Made by a program: the position numbers and the translations under genes
Notes under the pieces: model-generated
The model's input: only the letters and a program-made list of their open reading frames with translations
Database searches by the model: none
Told to the model about the DNA's origin: nothing
Part shown: piece by piece, positions 12,170-23,645 of the stretch
Numbering within the stretch: position 1 is the stretch's first letter
How the letters are laid out: every line of letters starts with the position of its first letter
NCBI RefSeq assembly: GCF_963678635.1
Contig: NC_087062.1
Coordinates: forward strand, 81,694,751 to 81,758,750
Direction of reading: 5' to 3'
Origin: Symsagittifera roscoffensis
Lineage: Eukaryota > Xenacoelomorpha > Acoela > Convolutidae
Length of the DNA: 64,000 nucleotides

Positions 12170-13650
12170 TAAAGAGCATATATTGGAAATAAGATCTGCA
12201 TTCTTTGAGTGTGCTTTGACAGCACCCAAATACAGGGTTCGTAATTACAAAATTTGCAAAAATTTGATTCAAGTTTTTTATACAATTTTTGAAGAACCAT
12301 AAGATTTTGTGAAATTTTATTTAAATTCTTCGAAAAATTTAAAATGAACTAAGAAACGTCACATCTGGGAAGCTAAAAGCAATTGAGCAGTCGCATTTGG
12401 ACGCAAGATTTACAACTCCTGAGAGTACTCTTACAGTACCCAACTACAACGTAAGGAAATTCAAATTTTGAGAAACTTCACCTTAAATTTTCAAAAAAGA
12501 TGGATTTTGTTGTGAAAACCAGAAAAAAATTTCACATCTCGAAAACTACCAAGTTTTGAGCAGTCTTATTAGATGGCAATAATCGCAATCTTTGACAGTA
12601 CTCTGACAGCACACAACTACAGGAATGGGAATTTCACTTTAGTGAACTATTTTGTAATTTGAGTTTTCTGAAAATTTCCAAAAAAAATCACAAACATTGT
12701 CGTATCTCTTAAACTAAAAAGATTTGAGCATTCTTAATTGGAGACCGAATTTGCAACTCCTGAGATTACTCTCACAGCCCCCAGGTTAGGAAGTTCAAAC
12801 TTTGAAAAGAAAATTAATTTAACTTTTATACATAAAAAAAACACGAAAAAAGTCATATCTGGAAAGCTGGAAGGTTTTGAGCAGTCATATTTGGAGGCAA
12901 AATTCACAACTCCTGAGAGTAACCTGAAAGAGCCTCATTAGAGAGATGGTAATTTCAAGTTTTATAAAAATAATATTATACCCAAGTTCTCTGAAAATTT
13001 TTGAGAAAATCCTAAAAACCGTCATATCTCGAGATCTACAAGATTTTGAGCAGACATATTCAGAGGCAAGATTTGCAACACCATGAGAGTACCCTCACAA
13101 ATTCCAATAACAGGATTGAGATTTTCAAAGTTTGGGAAGTTTTTAACATCTAATTTTTTTTGAAAACTTAGGAGAAAACCATTAAAATTGTCACATCTCG
13201 AAAACTACAAGGATTTGAGCAGTCATATTTGGAGGCAGAAATCGCAACTCCTGAGAGTGCCCTGACAGAGCCTCACCACCGAGATGGGAATATCAAATAT
13301 TGTGAACTTTTTTATATCTAAGTTTTCTGAATTCTTTTTTCAAATCCGAAAACAAACGTCATATCTTGAAAACTACAAGGGTTTGAGCAGCCATAATTAG
13401 CGGCAAGATTCGCAACCCCTGAGAGTACCCTCACAAAATCCAACAACAGAACTGAGATCTTCAACGTATTGAAATTTTTTAAAATTTAAGTTTTTGAAAA
13501 ATTTTTTGAAAAAATCTTAAAAAATAATATCTCGAAAACTACAAGGATTTGGTTATTCATATATGAAGGCCAGAATCGCACAACTTGGTAAAAACTCTGA
13601 CAACATCCAACTATTGGGTTGCTAATTACAAACTTGATGAAATAAAAACT
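12170..13650. repeat. Degenerate satellite array, ~168-bp monomer, about nine copies
   Basis: The landmark TTTGAGCAGTCATATT and its variants recurs near 12385, 12558, 12726, 12879, 13048, 13216, 13384 and 13549. The spacings are 173, 168, 153, 169, 168, 168 and 165 bp. Each monomer also carries CTCGAAAACTACAAGG, CAACTCCTGAGAGTACCCT and CAGAACCCAACTACAGG variants. A partial monomer is visible from about 12177. Monomers are well diverged from each other, so the array is old. No coding role is apparent. Confidence 0.85.
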
Positions 13651-13679
13651 GAATTCAAACGGGAAAATCGCAAAAAAAA

Positions 13680-14079
13680 CCATAACCATTGCTATATACG
13701 ATATAGCTTAAACGAGAGAAAATTCTTTTGCTAAAGATGCAAAGAAATACGTTGATAAAGCTTAAACATGGCGAGGTAGTGAAGCCAGCATTTAAATATA
13801 TAATAGATAATAGATTTGACAAAAGAAAGTTAAAAAAATTAGGAGACGGGTAGACAGACATAATCAAATTAATTTAAAAAAGCAGGTATACAGACTTAAT
13901 TTGGCCTCGAAAAAATTTACAGAAAAATTAAGGACCTTGCCGAAAACTAAATGAAAAATTTTCTTAAGCATTGCAATATATGATATAGCTTAAACATGAA
14001 AAAATTCTTTCGTTAAACATGCAAAATTATTATGCTTAAACATGGGAGATGTTTAAGTCACTAGCATTTAAATATAGCA
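13680..14079. repeat. Pair of ~130-bp imperfect direct repeats
   Basis: The block CATTGC.ATATA.GATATAGCTTAAAC ... GCATTTAAATATA occurs at about 13686-13815 and again at about 13970-14085. Both copies end in an ATAGAT-rich run, the second expanding into the GATA microsatellite. This looks like a duplicated short mobile or minisatellite unit. No gene is present. Confidence 0.6.
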
Positions 14080-14102
14080 TAGATAGATATAGATACATAG
14101 AC

Positions 14103-14159
<57 letters not shown>

Positions 14160-14172
14160 TAGATAGATAGAT
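14080..14172. repeat. GATA tetranucleotide microsatellite
   Basis: An uninterrupted run of AGAT/GATA units dominates 14103-14158, with imperfect units on both sides. Confidence 0.97.
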
Positions 14173-16179
14173 TTGCAAAAACTGCCATAAAATTTTCAAT
14201 TTAACTAGAGCTTTAAATACTGAGCTTGTTCTAGTTGTTATTCAAATTTTATGAAAAAAAATTTTCAGAAAAAATTTAGGTACATCACAATCAACGGGCA
14301 AAAACGTACAAAGTAGTAACCTATTTGTTTTGTACTTTGAAAAAATAAAAATTTATGATCGACTACCTTGGTCCATGTCACCGACTTTCAGGGGCGGATC
14401 TAGGAATTTCTCATGAGGAAGGGTTGGATTTTAAAATTTTTTGTCTTTTTTTAAGTCCAGTAAACTGATTTCTGAGCTTCCCAAATCACTATTAAGACTT
14501 CAATTTGACCAATTAATTGTCTGCGCCACAGGCAAATTTTTGAAAAAAATAGGCCGAAAAAAAAACGTGTTTCTATGGGTTTTTTGGATTTTTTAAGCAA
14601 AAAAAATTGCGTTTTTTTGTGCGCGCGCTCCCCTTAAAAACTAGAATACATTGGCGCCAAAGGAAAATTTTAGTTTCGATCAGCCAAAACTTGATGTCCT
14701 AAAATAATACCAAAGGGGGACCCTTTGGGTCTGCAGTGAGTCGAATCACTTATTTGGCAATAAATATAAACTGAAGTTAGATAGTGACCTTGACATTGCA
14801 ATACCCACTGAGCTTTATCTTTTATGTGAACGTGTTGGCAAAATCGTTGACCTCGAGCTATTTAATTTGTAAAAAATGTAAGTTTTCAGTTTGTAGAATT
14901 TGAATCGCACCATCAATATGTGCACTTTTTATAATTCAAGCTGCTTGATAAAAACGGAGCGGGGTAGCTGTACTTCGTAAATGCAAGCGCAAAAAAAAAC
15001 AAAAAAATTGGTTTTGACAAAAAAAAACTTATATGACAACATGATTCAAATTTACCACCATCGCTCAAGCATAAAAATTGGAACAAAAAAATTGACTGGA
15101 AAAATGAACTAACCTTTTACAACACTACACTCGCAAGCTCATTTGTGCAGAAAACTCCACCAGCATGTGACTACCAAATTTTCTCACGCTGCTGGTGAAA
15201 ATAATAGATTCCAAACTGAAAACAAGGAAACCCTTATGCGCTTGAAATTGGTAACTTAATTCCTCAACTATTTGGTAACAAATGAGATCATTCTTTCAAA
15301 TTGAGATTAACTTCTTAAGCGTGGTACTTTAATAATCCCAAAACTTGAAAAATCTGGGTAAAGATTTTTTTAGGAAAAGTTATACGACTTCCTGGAACTG
15401 AATGTACCATAGAAAAAAAAGTAAAGCAACTAAAGAAATTAAAAACAAATGAACTTTTTTTAAACGCAAAGTGAATTGGTTACTAGCATATTAATTTTTG
15501 CCCGTAAATCAAGATGTACTTAAGTTTTTCTGAAAAGTACAAAAATAAATTGAACCATTCAAAACAACTGGAACAAGTTCATTTTTAAAGCTCTAATTGA
15601 AATTTTTTTTCCGCTTTTTCTGTGCAATTACTGAGCACAGGAAAAAAACAGCTAGTGGATAATTTTTGATGACAGGCCCTGAACACTTTTGAGGTCATAC
15701 TTTTTTAGTTAAACTTTCAGTGGTTTCCCTTTTACCAAGTTAGTTAGAATATAAATAGCACTATTCCGTTTCTTCATTCGGATAGACAGAAACAATTAAA
15801 CATAGCCAGAAGACAGTTATAAAAGAGTCAATCAACTTTCGAAAATCAAAAAATAATAATAAAATAACGCTCTTTCGATTTCTATAACAATTTATGATTG
15901 GCACTTTGTTGATAAAAATTAACCCAATTTGGTAGAAGTGGATCAAAAGGCCAAATTTTATTCAGCTAAGAAATCTGTGAAAAATCAAATCCACAGTCTA
16001 AACTAAAAGTCGATCACGTTTTCCGTGATTGTTAGTGTTGCTGTTCGAAAGTGCAGTCTACCTTACTTGTAACTGAAGAATTGAACTGAACTTATAATAA
16101 ATCAAACCGCGCAAAATCAAACCAATTCTGAAACACAGCCATCATAAAAACAGCCATCATAAAAAATACTAAAAAACGT
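14173..16179. other. AT-rich intergenic sequence with a possible hAT-like terminus
   Basis: No gene is supported. At 14390 the sequence CAGGGGCGGATCTAGGAATT resembles termini of hAT-type transposons and their non-autonomous derivatives. I found no matching inverted terminus nearby, so this may be an isolated end. The remainder is featureless to my reading. Confidence 0.35.
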
Positions 16180-17630
16180 ATGAGACCATTGCTAAAAATA
16201 GATGACAAGCAACTCGGCTTTATGGGTGGTAGATCACCTACCGATGCAGTTTTGCTTATTAGACAATTGAAGGAACTGTTTGAGGAAAAGAAAAAACCCC
16301 TGCATCACATATTTGTTGATCTCGAAAAAGCCTTCGACCGTGTTCCCGGGGAACTGATCCGATGAGCTCTGAGGCAACAGAGTTCTCGAAAATCTGGCAC
16401 GACTAATAATGTGCATGTACACAGAGCCGAAAACCACAGTTCGCCGACCCCAAGGATGCAGTGATTACTTCGATGTTAAAGTAGGCGAGCATCATGGATC
16501 GGCACTTAGCGCTTTGTTATTTATAAAAGTAATGAAGAGACTACAAAAAACTGTCGTTCCATGTAACCATGGGATATGCTATATGCAGATGACCTTGTGA
16601 TATCCTCTGGAACGGAATTCCAGTCTATTGAGAGGTTCAATACTTGGAACGAGGCTTTGCAAAAACGCGATTAGAAAATCAAAGTGGATAAGACAAAGCA
16701 TTCAATTTCAGTACAAAAGTCTGCACTCCAAAAAACCGGAGAGCATCCATGCGCTTGTTGTTTGAAGGGAGTCGGCGCCAATTCAAAACGCTGCATTTCT
16801 TGTAATCATCGAAAGCATAAAAAGCAGTAGCCTGAGTAAAATACCTTCACACAATACTAATTACGTTTGTCCAAGATGCAGTAATCCTTCCAGTGATCAC
16901 TCAAATTAGAATGCTACTCTAGCAATAAATCAATTTGAAACCCTGAGTACCGTCAAACAGTTCTGCTATCTGGGTGATTTGATTTCCGTTGAAAGTGGCG
17001 CAATACGTGCATCATCGTTCAGAATAGCACCGTTCTGGGCGAAATAGCGGTATATTGCGACTCTGCTGCTGAATTAAGATATTGACTTGATTAAAAGGTG
17101 TCATATCTACGGAGCTTGTCTCCGACCAGTTTTGATGTACTGCTCTGAAATCTGGGCACAAACCAAGGCAATATCCAGCTCTCCTAATAGTGCTGATATG
17201 AAAACTGTTTGTGTAGGATTACCGGAGTCACTTATAAAGACAGAGTTACCAACGAAGCAGTAATTAATATGACATGTCTTGTTGATCTGGGCAAGTTACA
17301 AGTGCTGTCGCGGCTACGGTGATATGGTCATGTTCACTGAAGAGAAAATGACCATCCGTTAAAATCAACAGACCATGTTTCAGTCCCAGGGAAAAGAACA
17401 AAAGGAAGCGCTCTACCTGTTGGATCGATTGTGCTAAACGATAACTGCTTACTTTAGGCCTCAAATCGACAGACTGCCTTGATCGAATTGCATGGAAAAA
17501 CGTTTTTCTTTATTTAATAGCTTAAATGCTATTCAGACTGCCCTCATCTGAACCATTGCTTACGCGCTTTTCGGATGCCCAACCCCGCCACAATGCGAAA
17601 ACGGAAAATAAACGCATTGGTAGTATTAGT
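16180..17630 (+). pseudogene. Decayed non-LTR retrotransposon (LINE), RT to 3' end
   Basis: The frame from 16180 gives LGFMGGRSPTDAVLLIRQL and VDLEKAFDRVPGEL, the RT palm motifs of a LINE endowed with an AFDRVP signature. LYADDLVIS follows at about 16579 (YADD catalytic motif at 16582-16593). Then a Cys-rich HPCACCLKGVGANSKRC-type motif appears, and near 17300 an LRWYGHV-like C-terminal motif. Every segment is interrupted by stops and frame changes. The TAGTATTAGTAGTAG run at about 17610 is the kind of simple-repeat tail such LINEs carry. The 5' part, including endonuclease, is absent. It is a dead 5'-truncated copy. Confidence 0.85.
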
Positions 17631-20600
17631 AGTAGCCATCATACATTTATAAAGGGTCAATGAAAGCAAAGGAACAAAAAAATGACTTGTTTTTCAAAAA
17701 AAAACTTTATCCTTCGAATTTAAAACAAAAAATATATGGGCCTTAAAGCCCGTCGACTTTCATTCGAGTATGAATGCACTTCTTTTGTTATTAGAGTAAT
17801 TCAAGACTTTTCATTAAAACAATCATCACGACCTATTTAAGAGTCTGAGCTACGTTCATCGACTTTTACAAAATCATCACGATCTATATAGCAGTCTTCA
17901 CTACAATCACCGACCATTAAATAGAAAACTCTTCAAATTACACTAAAACTTTCATGCAATTTCGATTTTTTCAGACGATCTTGAGACATGTACTGTCCGA
18001 AAAAATACAAGAGGCGAGCAAAAAATCTCTTTTAGCTGTTCATCTGAAGTTTCTCAGTCTATAGTTCCAAACCATGCCACGCCACCCCCTCCAACAGAGG
18101 GGTTAAAAGACAAAAACCATGACGTAGCAAAAGCATTGGTTCAGCAAAAGCAAGAAATCGGTCTCTTTTAATTGCTTTAGTTAGATTGCTGCGGCCGGAA
18201 CATTCTTTCACAGCAACTGGTTATCTTTGTTACATTTCAAAATCCAGAGCAACCTTCCTGACAAAACGCAAGTGTCAAAACAACTGCAAGAAAAACTTGC
18301 GTAAAATAAGAAATCTACTCAATGCTTTCAACCACCAAACTATCAGTGTCATTTACATAATCAGGAACATCGACACGAAGCTAATCAATCGACTTATTTT
18401 TCGGTCAGTGAGAAATCTCTCTTTACCTTACTTTTGGTTTGTGTTCCCACTTTCGAAGAAAACGGAATATTTATGCTCGGTGTGGTTTTTCTTTTATTCA
18501 GTCAATTTTTTCACCGATCGAAATCATGATTTTCAACAAAAAATTTTTTATACCCCATTGAAGATATGGACTTCCTGAGTTCAAATAAAAAAAAGCTAAT
18601 TCACCTCCAATTATTTTTTGTGAAGTTCTGGGGCTTTGAAAATTGCCACAATTTCAATGTTCTGGACTAAATTTTGCGTGCTTTGAGGGGTTTATTCATA
18701 ATGCTGAGAGCTTAACGCGAATTATTTATGCGTGGCAAATCATCCCGCACAACAAAATTGTTGCAAATTGAATTGAGGCTAGCTAATTGGTCGTAATAAT
18801 TTCGTACGACTCAAATCTTTACACTTTGATATTATATTGTCCAGAATGTAGAGGTTTTCAATATTTTCTTTTACCAAAAACTATCCGATATGAATTAAGG
18901 GAGTCGGCACATTCAGGGCTTTGCCTCGATATACGAGCAGCTTTGTTATTATTTCCGTCAGCTCTAGTCTACTCAAATAATGCTCGGCTAGTATAATAAT
19001 GAAGGCATATCTCAAAACTCAAGTTTTCGAGAGCTTAACATTCAACGCCTCAATTTTCTGACCTCCAAATGAAACTTCTAGTGACAGGCAGCTATATTTA
19101 AAGACACAAGTAAAAATTACTATACTTAATGTAAAAAAAATCTACGAACAACTTCCCGTTAAAAAAATCATATCTCAGAAACTGAGAAATTTAGTTTCTT
19201 TCTCAAACCGCAACTCTAGACACCGCGCGGTTCAGCAACAAGCAGCTCTGCAATGCAGTGATAAACCAAATCGGTCAATGTGTTTTTTTTTTTCAAAAAT
19301 CTCTACAAATAGCACAGAATGTTCCGACCATAGTTTTAAAAATACAAAAACTTGTTTTCGAATTAGTGTCGTTTTTCTGAGTGGTGCGACAGTAAGATCT
19401 GAACGAAAAAAAAAGAAATTAGGTATATTCGACCGTCATAGTCAAAAAGGCCGATTGGAAAACAATTCCTGTAGAAAAACAAAAAAAAATACTGGAAAAA
19501 AATGAAAGTTTCCCGAACAGGCGCTAAAAAACTAACTTAACTCGAGTAAAAATAAAACTTCACGGCACAAAGTAAGAATAAATTAGCTACTGTAAGCCTG
19601 CAGAACTTATTTTGACACGCCGTTTTAGCAGGAAAAAATTATCCAAACCAAAAATTTCAAACCAGTTTTTCTCGACCCATTCCGATGATTATTTGTGGTA
19701 CCAAAAATTAGGTGCTCTGGATCACTGATTTACAACAAAACGGCCAACAGACATGTACAAAACAAGGAGTCCCAAAAAAAAATGAAAAAGTTTGTTTATT
19801 TTTCAATATTCGAAGAAAAATTTATCACGTTCAAGTTCTTCGAATTTAAATACTGTTAATGATAGACATTTTTTTTTCTGAAGCGCTCCAATTAAAAGAA
19901 AACTAAATCAAAATTTTTTTTCTTGGACAGGGAATTCAGAAAATTGAAGTCCATTTATGAAACAAGGAATCATTTACGTTTTTTGCGACTTTTCCCTTTT
20001 GCTGCTCGAAAGCGGAGTTTTCTTTTTTAACAAAGGAAATGAAGAGAACTTCAAAACAAATCATCAGACAAACCGCAAAAAATCAGGACTTTTTCCTGGT
20101 CTTTTTTTTAAGTTAGTCAAGGAGCACAACCACTGCCGTTACAAGCATTAAAAATCATTTACTAAGCGGAACAACTAAGCTGGCAATATTTTAGTAGACG
20201 CTTATTGAACCGCAAACAAAATGGTTTCAAAAAACATTTTTAACCATAAAATTTTGAATTTCGAAAGCATTTTAAACGACGCAAAATGAGGTTCCGAAGT
20301 CGATGTAGCATAAGCCGAACCCACTTAATAAAAAAATTATACTAAATCAGAATTGGTAAGCTTACAAACTACAGAACGACTTTCATTTATAGTTAAATTG
20401 CTTACCATGAAAATTATTGATGCTTTGATGAATTTCTATGCTTTGCTTTGGACAGTAGAATGACAAAAAATAAGTAGACAAACTATACTCCGTCAATTCG
20501 AGTTTTCCAAAAAAAATGCTTTCCACACATCGGAAATAAACGATGTCCGTCCAGAACTAAAACCATAGACCTTATATTCCGAAGGATCATGCTTCACCTC

Positions 20601-21173
20601 TAGATCAAAAGAGAGGCGCCTGAATGATGCTGAGGTTTTTTAATGAAGCAAGGTCAATTTCTATTAAATCTTATGGGGATGGAACTCCAGATTTTATGTT
20701 CCGAAGTCGTGCTTTACCCTAAGACCAAGTGGGAATGGGCCTGTACTATACCGAGCCGGAATATTGCAGAAAATCTAGCCGAACAAAAATTAGCTACAGC
20801 AAGATTTGACAAGCGGCATTAAAATCTTAGCCATTGGTAATTATCATTAAACTTACCAAGATGAAAAAACAACATGAGACCTCCAGATTTTGCCGGATAA
20901 TTACGATTCAAGCTTATATTGGTCTGTAACTAACTCTCACAAAAATATTTACTATACACAAGATTGTAAAACTCACTTTCATACATGCTATCGAAACACT
21001 GATTCCAAAATTATCCGCTACAAAATGGGAAAATTATCAGATTGCAGTTGAATCAAATACCACCAATTAAGTTCTCTCTCTATCTTCCTCGCCCAACAAG
21101 GGTTAAATCGACCACCGTGGTCAATTCAAGCTGCCCTTGGTCACCAACGGTACAACAAAGATCACAAGCAAGT
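17631..21173. other. AT-rich intergenic sequence
   Basis: No supported gene in 3.5 kb. Small internal repeats occur: an imperfect 51-bp tandem pair from 17821 (AATCATCACG units), and an imperfect pair about 122 bp apart at 20573 and 20694 (TTCCGAAG..CATGCTTCACC-type). An open frame of 130 codons at 18186-18578 has low complexity and no recognisable features. Confidence 0.5.
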
Positions 21174-22442
21174 TCATCGTTTAAACGAATTCAGCCGATG
21201 CGTCAAAGTTTGTAACTCAAAATCGATAGCCTCGTCCACCTGTTTCAGTTCATACAAAATTGCGAGTTCATTTCGTAGCTCATTAAATTCCGTGACAATT
21301 TCTTCTGAAGCCGCTTTTGGCCAAACTTCGAGGCCGTATTCAATGAGAAGTTGTTCGATTGCTTTCGATTTCTTGTTTCCAAGGTTGGCTGGAAGTCTCA
21401 TGTAATGACTACGAGTAGAAGCACCAAATGATTTAGCTTCCGCCCATTTTATACCAGAAGATTCAACTGTATTCTTTGTTATTGGTACTGCTGATGAAAT
21501 CTGTAGTGTTTTCTTTTGCGAACTGTCCTTAAAAACTGATTTATTTTTATTTAATTGCGAAGGCTGAGACTTCGGACGGCTATCTACAGCACTGATGAGC
21601 TTTTGCAAGTCCTGTGCTTTCTTTTCCCTTTCACGCTTCCGGGTTTCAATTTTCTTCAGTTCTTCAACCAGCCTCTCTTCTTCTTTTACCTCTTCTGGTG
21701 TTCGGTTCCAAAGCCTTTCCAGTTGCTCTTTTCGTTTCCGCTCATGAGCCGCATCATATAACTTTGGAGGCTCTCCTGTATTCCCAGATCTCACGTGCTG
21801 CAGCGTTGCGACTATGTTGTAATACCGCTCTTTCAGATCCTCAATCGACCTATGTCTAAATTTGTCGGAGTCATATCTGTCTTGGATTATGATAAAACGA
21901 GTGTCGAACTGATTACAAAGATCCATTAAATGTGCCGTTTCCTCTTCGCTCCAGCTTGAATCATTTAAATACTGAGCATATTCTACAGATGTATACGATG
22001 GATTATTTACATGCTTATTGAATCTCGCAAATTGCGACTCTCCTGTTCCGTCACATTCACGCTTCCAGTGAAAAAACACAATTCCGTCGTCCCTCATTGG
22101 AATTGCAAACGGAGTTTGTTTCCAAGCTCTGGGATGAAACTTGCTCATTTTAGCCTTAGTCAACTTGTAGCCCAACTTGGTGTCAGCCTGTATCAATGGT
22201 GATTTATCCAAAGGTATTCCAGATTGGTTTTGGGCTAGCGATCCAGTCGACCCATCTCGTAGTAAATTAAAAAGCTCCCTAGCCATTCCTTCAGGTTTTT
22301 TGAACTGATTTGGAGCTGGAAGTTTATTCACCTTTTTTGGTTTCTTCTTCTTTTCATCATTGAGCACTGACTGCAAATGCGAACCTTGCAATTTCGTACC
22401 TTCAACGCCAAGAATATCTGTGAAATCATTGGTAAACTCCAT
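21174..22442 (-). CDS. DMAP1: DNA methyltransferase 1-associated protein 1 homologue (SANT/Myb)
   Basis: A 422-codon intact frame from ATG at 22442 to a stop at 21174. It aligns along its length with animal DMAP1: the KKPEGMARELFNLL block near residue 48, AKMSKFHPRAWKQTPF, FFHWKRE, a SANT/Myb region at about residues 150-215 (SSWSEEETAHLMDLC, DRYD, RSIEDLKERYYNI), a basic coiled-coil stretch (HERKRKEQLERLWNRTPEEV, RKREREKKAQDLQKL), and the conserved C-terminal block around LPANLGNKKSKAIEQLL and FNELRNELAILYELKQ. DMAP1 is a nuclear subunit of the NuA4/TIP60 acetyltransferase and SWR1/SRCAP chromatin-remodelling complexes. The whole product is in one exon. GTTTTAG just upstream of the ATG could be a trans-splice acceptor. 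An LTR lies 1.2 kb upstream in the same orientation. It may be the functional gene or an intact retrocopy. Confidence 0.93.
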   Translation of the reverse strand: MEFTNDFTDILGVEGTKLQGSHLQSVLNDEKKKKPKKVNKLPAPNQFKKPEGMARELFNLLRDGSTGSLAQNQSGIPLDKSPLIQADTKLGYKLTKAKMSKFHPRAWKQTPFAIPMRDDGIVFFHWKRECDGTGESQFARFNKHVNNPSYTSVEYAQYLNDSSWSEEETAHLMDLCNQFDTRFIIIQDRYDSDKFRHRSIEDLKERYYNIVATLQHVRSGNTGEPPKLYDAAHERKRKEQLERLWNRTPEEVKEEERLVEELKKIETRKREREKKAQDLQKLISAVDSRPKSQPSQLNKNKSVFKDSSQKKTLQISSAVPITKNTVESSGIKWAEAKSFGASTRSHYMRLPANLGNKKSKAIEQLLIEYGLEVWPKAASEEIVTEFNELRNELAILYELKQVDEAIDFELQTLTHRLNSFKR

Positions 22443-22893
22443 TTTATCTAAAACGTAACCCGTATCGAGTTTATTTTAAACCACATCAACTCTTATCATC
22501 TCCTTTTTATCATTATCACTTCCATATCTAGAAAATTCTTACAAGTTTGACTAGAATATGTGATATCGGGACTCCTGACTGTTAAATCGGTTAAATTCCG
22601 CCCAAAGTGCTCCTCAAAATTAGGCTTATTTGAGAGTAAAATTTGAATTTGATTTTAATTTTGTCCACTAGTGTATCTAAAAGCTAAATTTATCTAATAT
22701 AGCAGCGGAAGAACCGTTCAAAAAATAACCGTTGTCAATGGCTGGGACCAAAACTGACACGCAGAGTATCTGTTTTGCAAAAAGAAACCTAACAGGATAA
22801 CTTAAGCTGAAAAAGAAAATCTCAATTTTAAAAAAACCATTGAGATGAGCAGAGTCAATTATATATCTCTATTGTATATCTCATAATGTACCA
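22443..22893. other. DMAP1 upstream region
   Basis: AT-rich flank between the DMAP1 start and a LINE relic, repeated at 30937-31387. It presumably holds the DMAP1 promoter. The minus strand reads TTACGTTTTAG immediately before ATAAAATGG, a possible nematode splice-acceptor-like context. No TATA element or other motif stands out. Confidence 0.4.
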
Positions 22894-23355
22894 GATACTT
22901 TAGCAGCGGCAGCTGATAGCATTCCACCATTTGTGCTGAGGCAAAACGCCAAAGTTCTTTCCCCAATTAGTTATATTCTTTTCTCTCAAATTATTTCTTG
23001 CTGTTCTTGGCCCAACAAAAAATATTTGGAAAGAGGCATAGGTTATCTCATTACATAAGTCAAAATCAAAATCAGAAGTTACTAACCATCGTGGTATCAG
23101 TATCCTCCCACGTTTGTCTGTCTCCAAAAACTAGTTTTTAAATTCATGTATTCCGAAGTTCGGCATAAGCTGTCTTATAGCCAACACGGTTTTATGAGCA
23201 GCTTTTTCGCGCAACTCTTTTCAAAAATTGATAAATTTTATAGTTGCAATGATGCTAATGAAGACATTTGTGCTGTCTACTTTGACATGCTAAAAGCATT
23301 TGACTCCAAGTCTCATAAAAGTTTTGCTAAACAAGATTACCGCTTTAGGTTTTGA
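22894..23355 (+). pseudogene. LINE reverse transcriptase relic (CR1/jockey-like), copy A
   Basis: Plus-strand fragments read ADSIPPFVLRQNAKVL, then (across stops) a GISILP-like patch, then SQHGFMSSFFAQL and AVYFDMLKAFDSKSHK. These match successive RT fingers and palm motifs of CR1/jockey-type LINEs, where a conserved Asp of the F.D..KAFD motif is retained. Only about 150 codons remain, broken by several stops and frame changes. It sits between DMAP1 and the retrotransposon LTR. Confidence 0.75.
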
Positions 23356-23516
23356 AGCGTTCATCCGTCTCCATTACCTCCTATTTATCCAAAGAAATTT
23401 TGATATTTGAATAATACTTTCGTTACCCCAAATGTATCAAAGTAACCGAGTTTACAGTCCTTTTATCACATATTCCAAACAAAACTCTAGGAATTACCCA
23501 GATATCGAAGTTGTTA

Positions 23517-23645
23517 TGTGACATTCGACCAGAATGTACGAAAATGCAAAGTCGGAATTTGACTTTTTATTGTGACATCGGAGTGGGAAGATTAACGCTT
23601 GTAACGAATTAGTGGTCTTAATCGTTCATTTTGATGAACGCGGAA
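23517..23645 (+). mobile_element. Plus-oriented LTR fragment abutting the E1 LTR, copy A
   Basis: TGTGACATTCGACCAGAATG at 23517 is the reverse complement of the E1 LTR end, and the following ~120 bp keep patchy similarity to the LTR read in that direction. It is the first part of a related LTR on the opposite strand, cut off where the E1 LTR starts at 23646. Confidence 0.65.

Noticed and set aside
14080-14172. CRISPR-like or satellite array
   Set aside because: It is a plain GATA microsatellite without spacers.
18186-18578. 130-codon plus-strand open frame
   Set aside because: Low-complexity Phe/Ile/Lys/Asn-rich translation in AT-rich DNA, no recognisable domain, no homologue elsewhere in the window.
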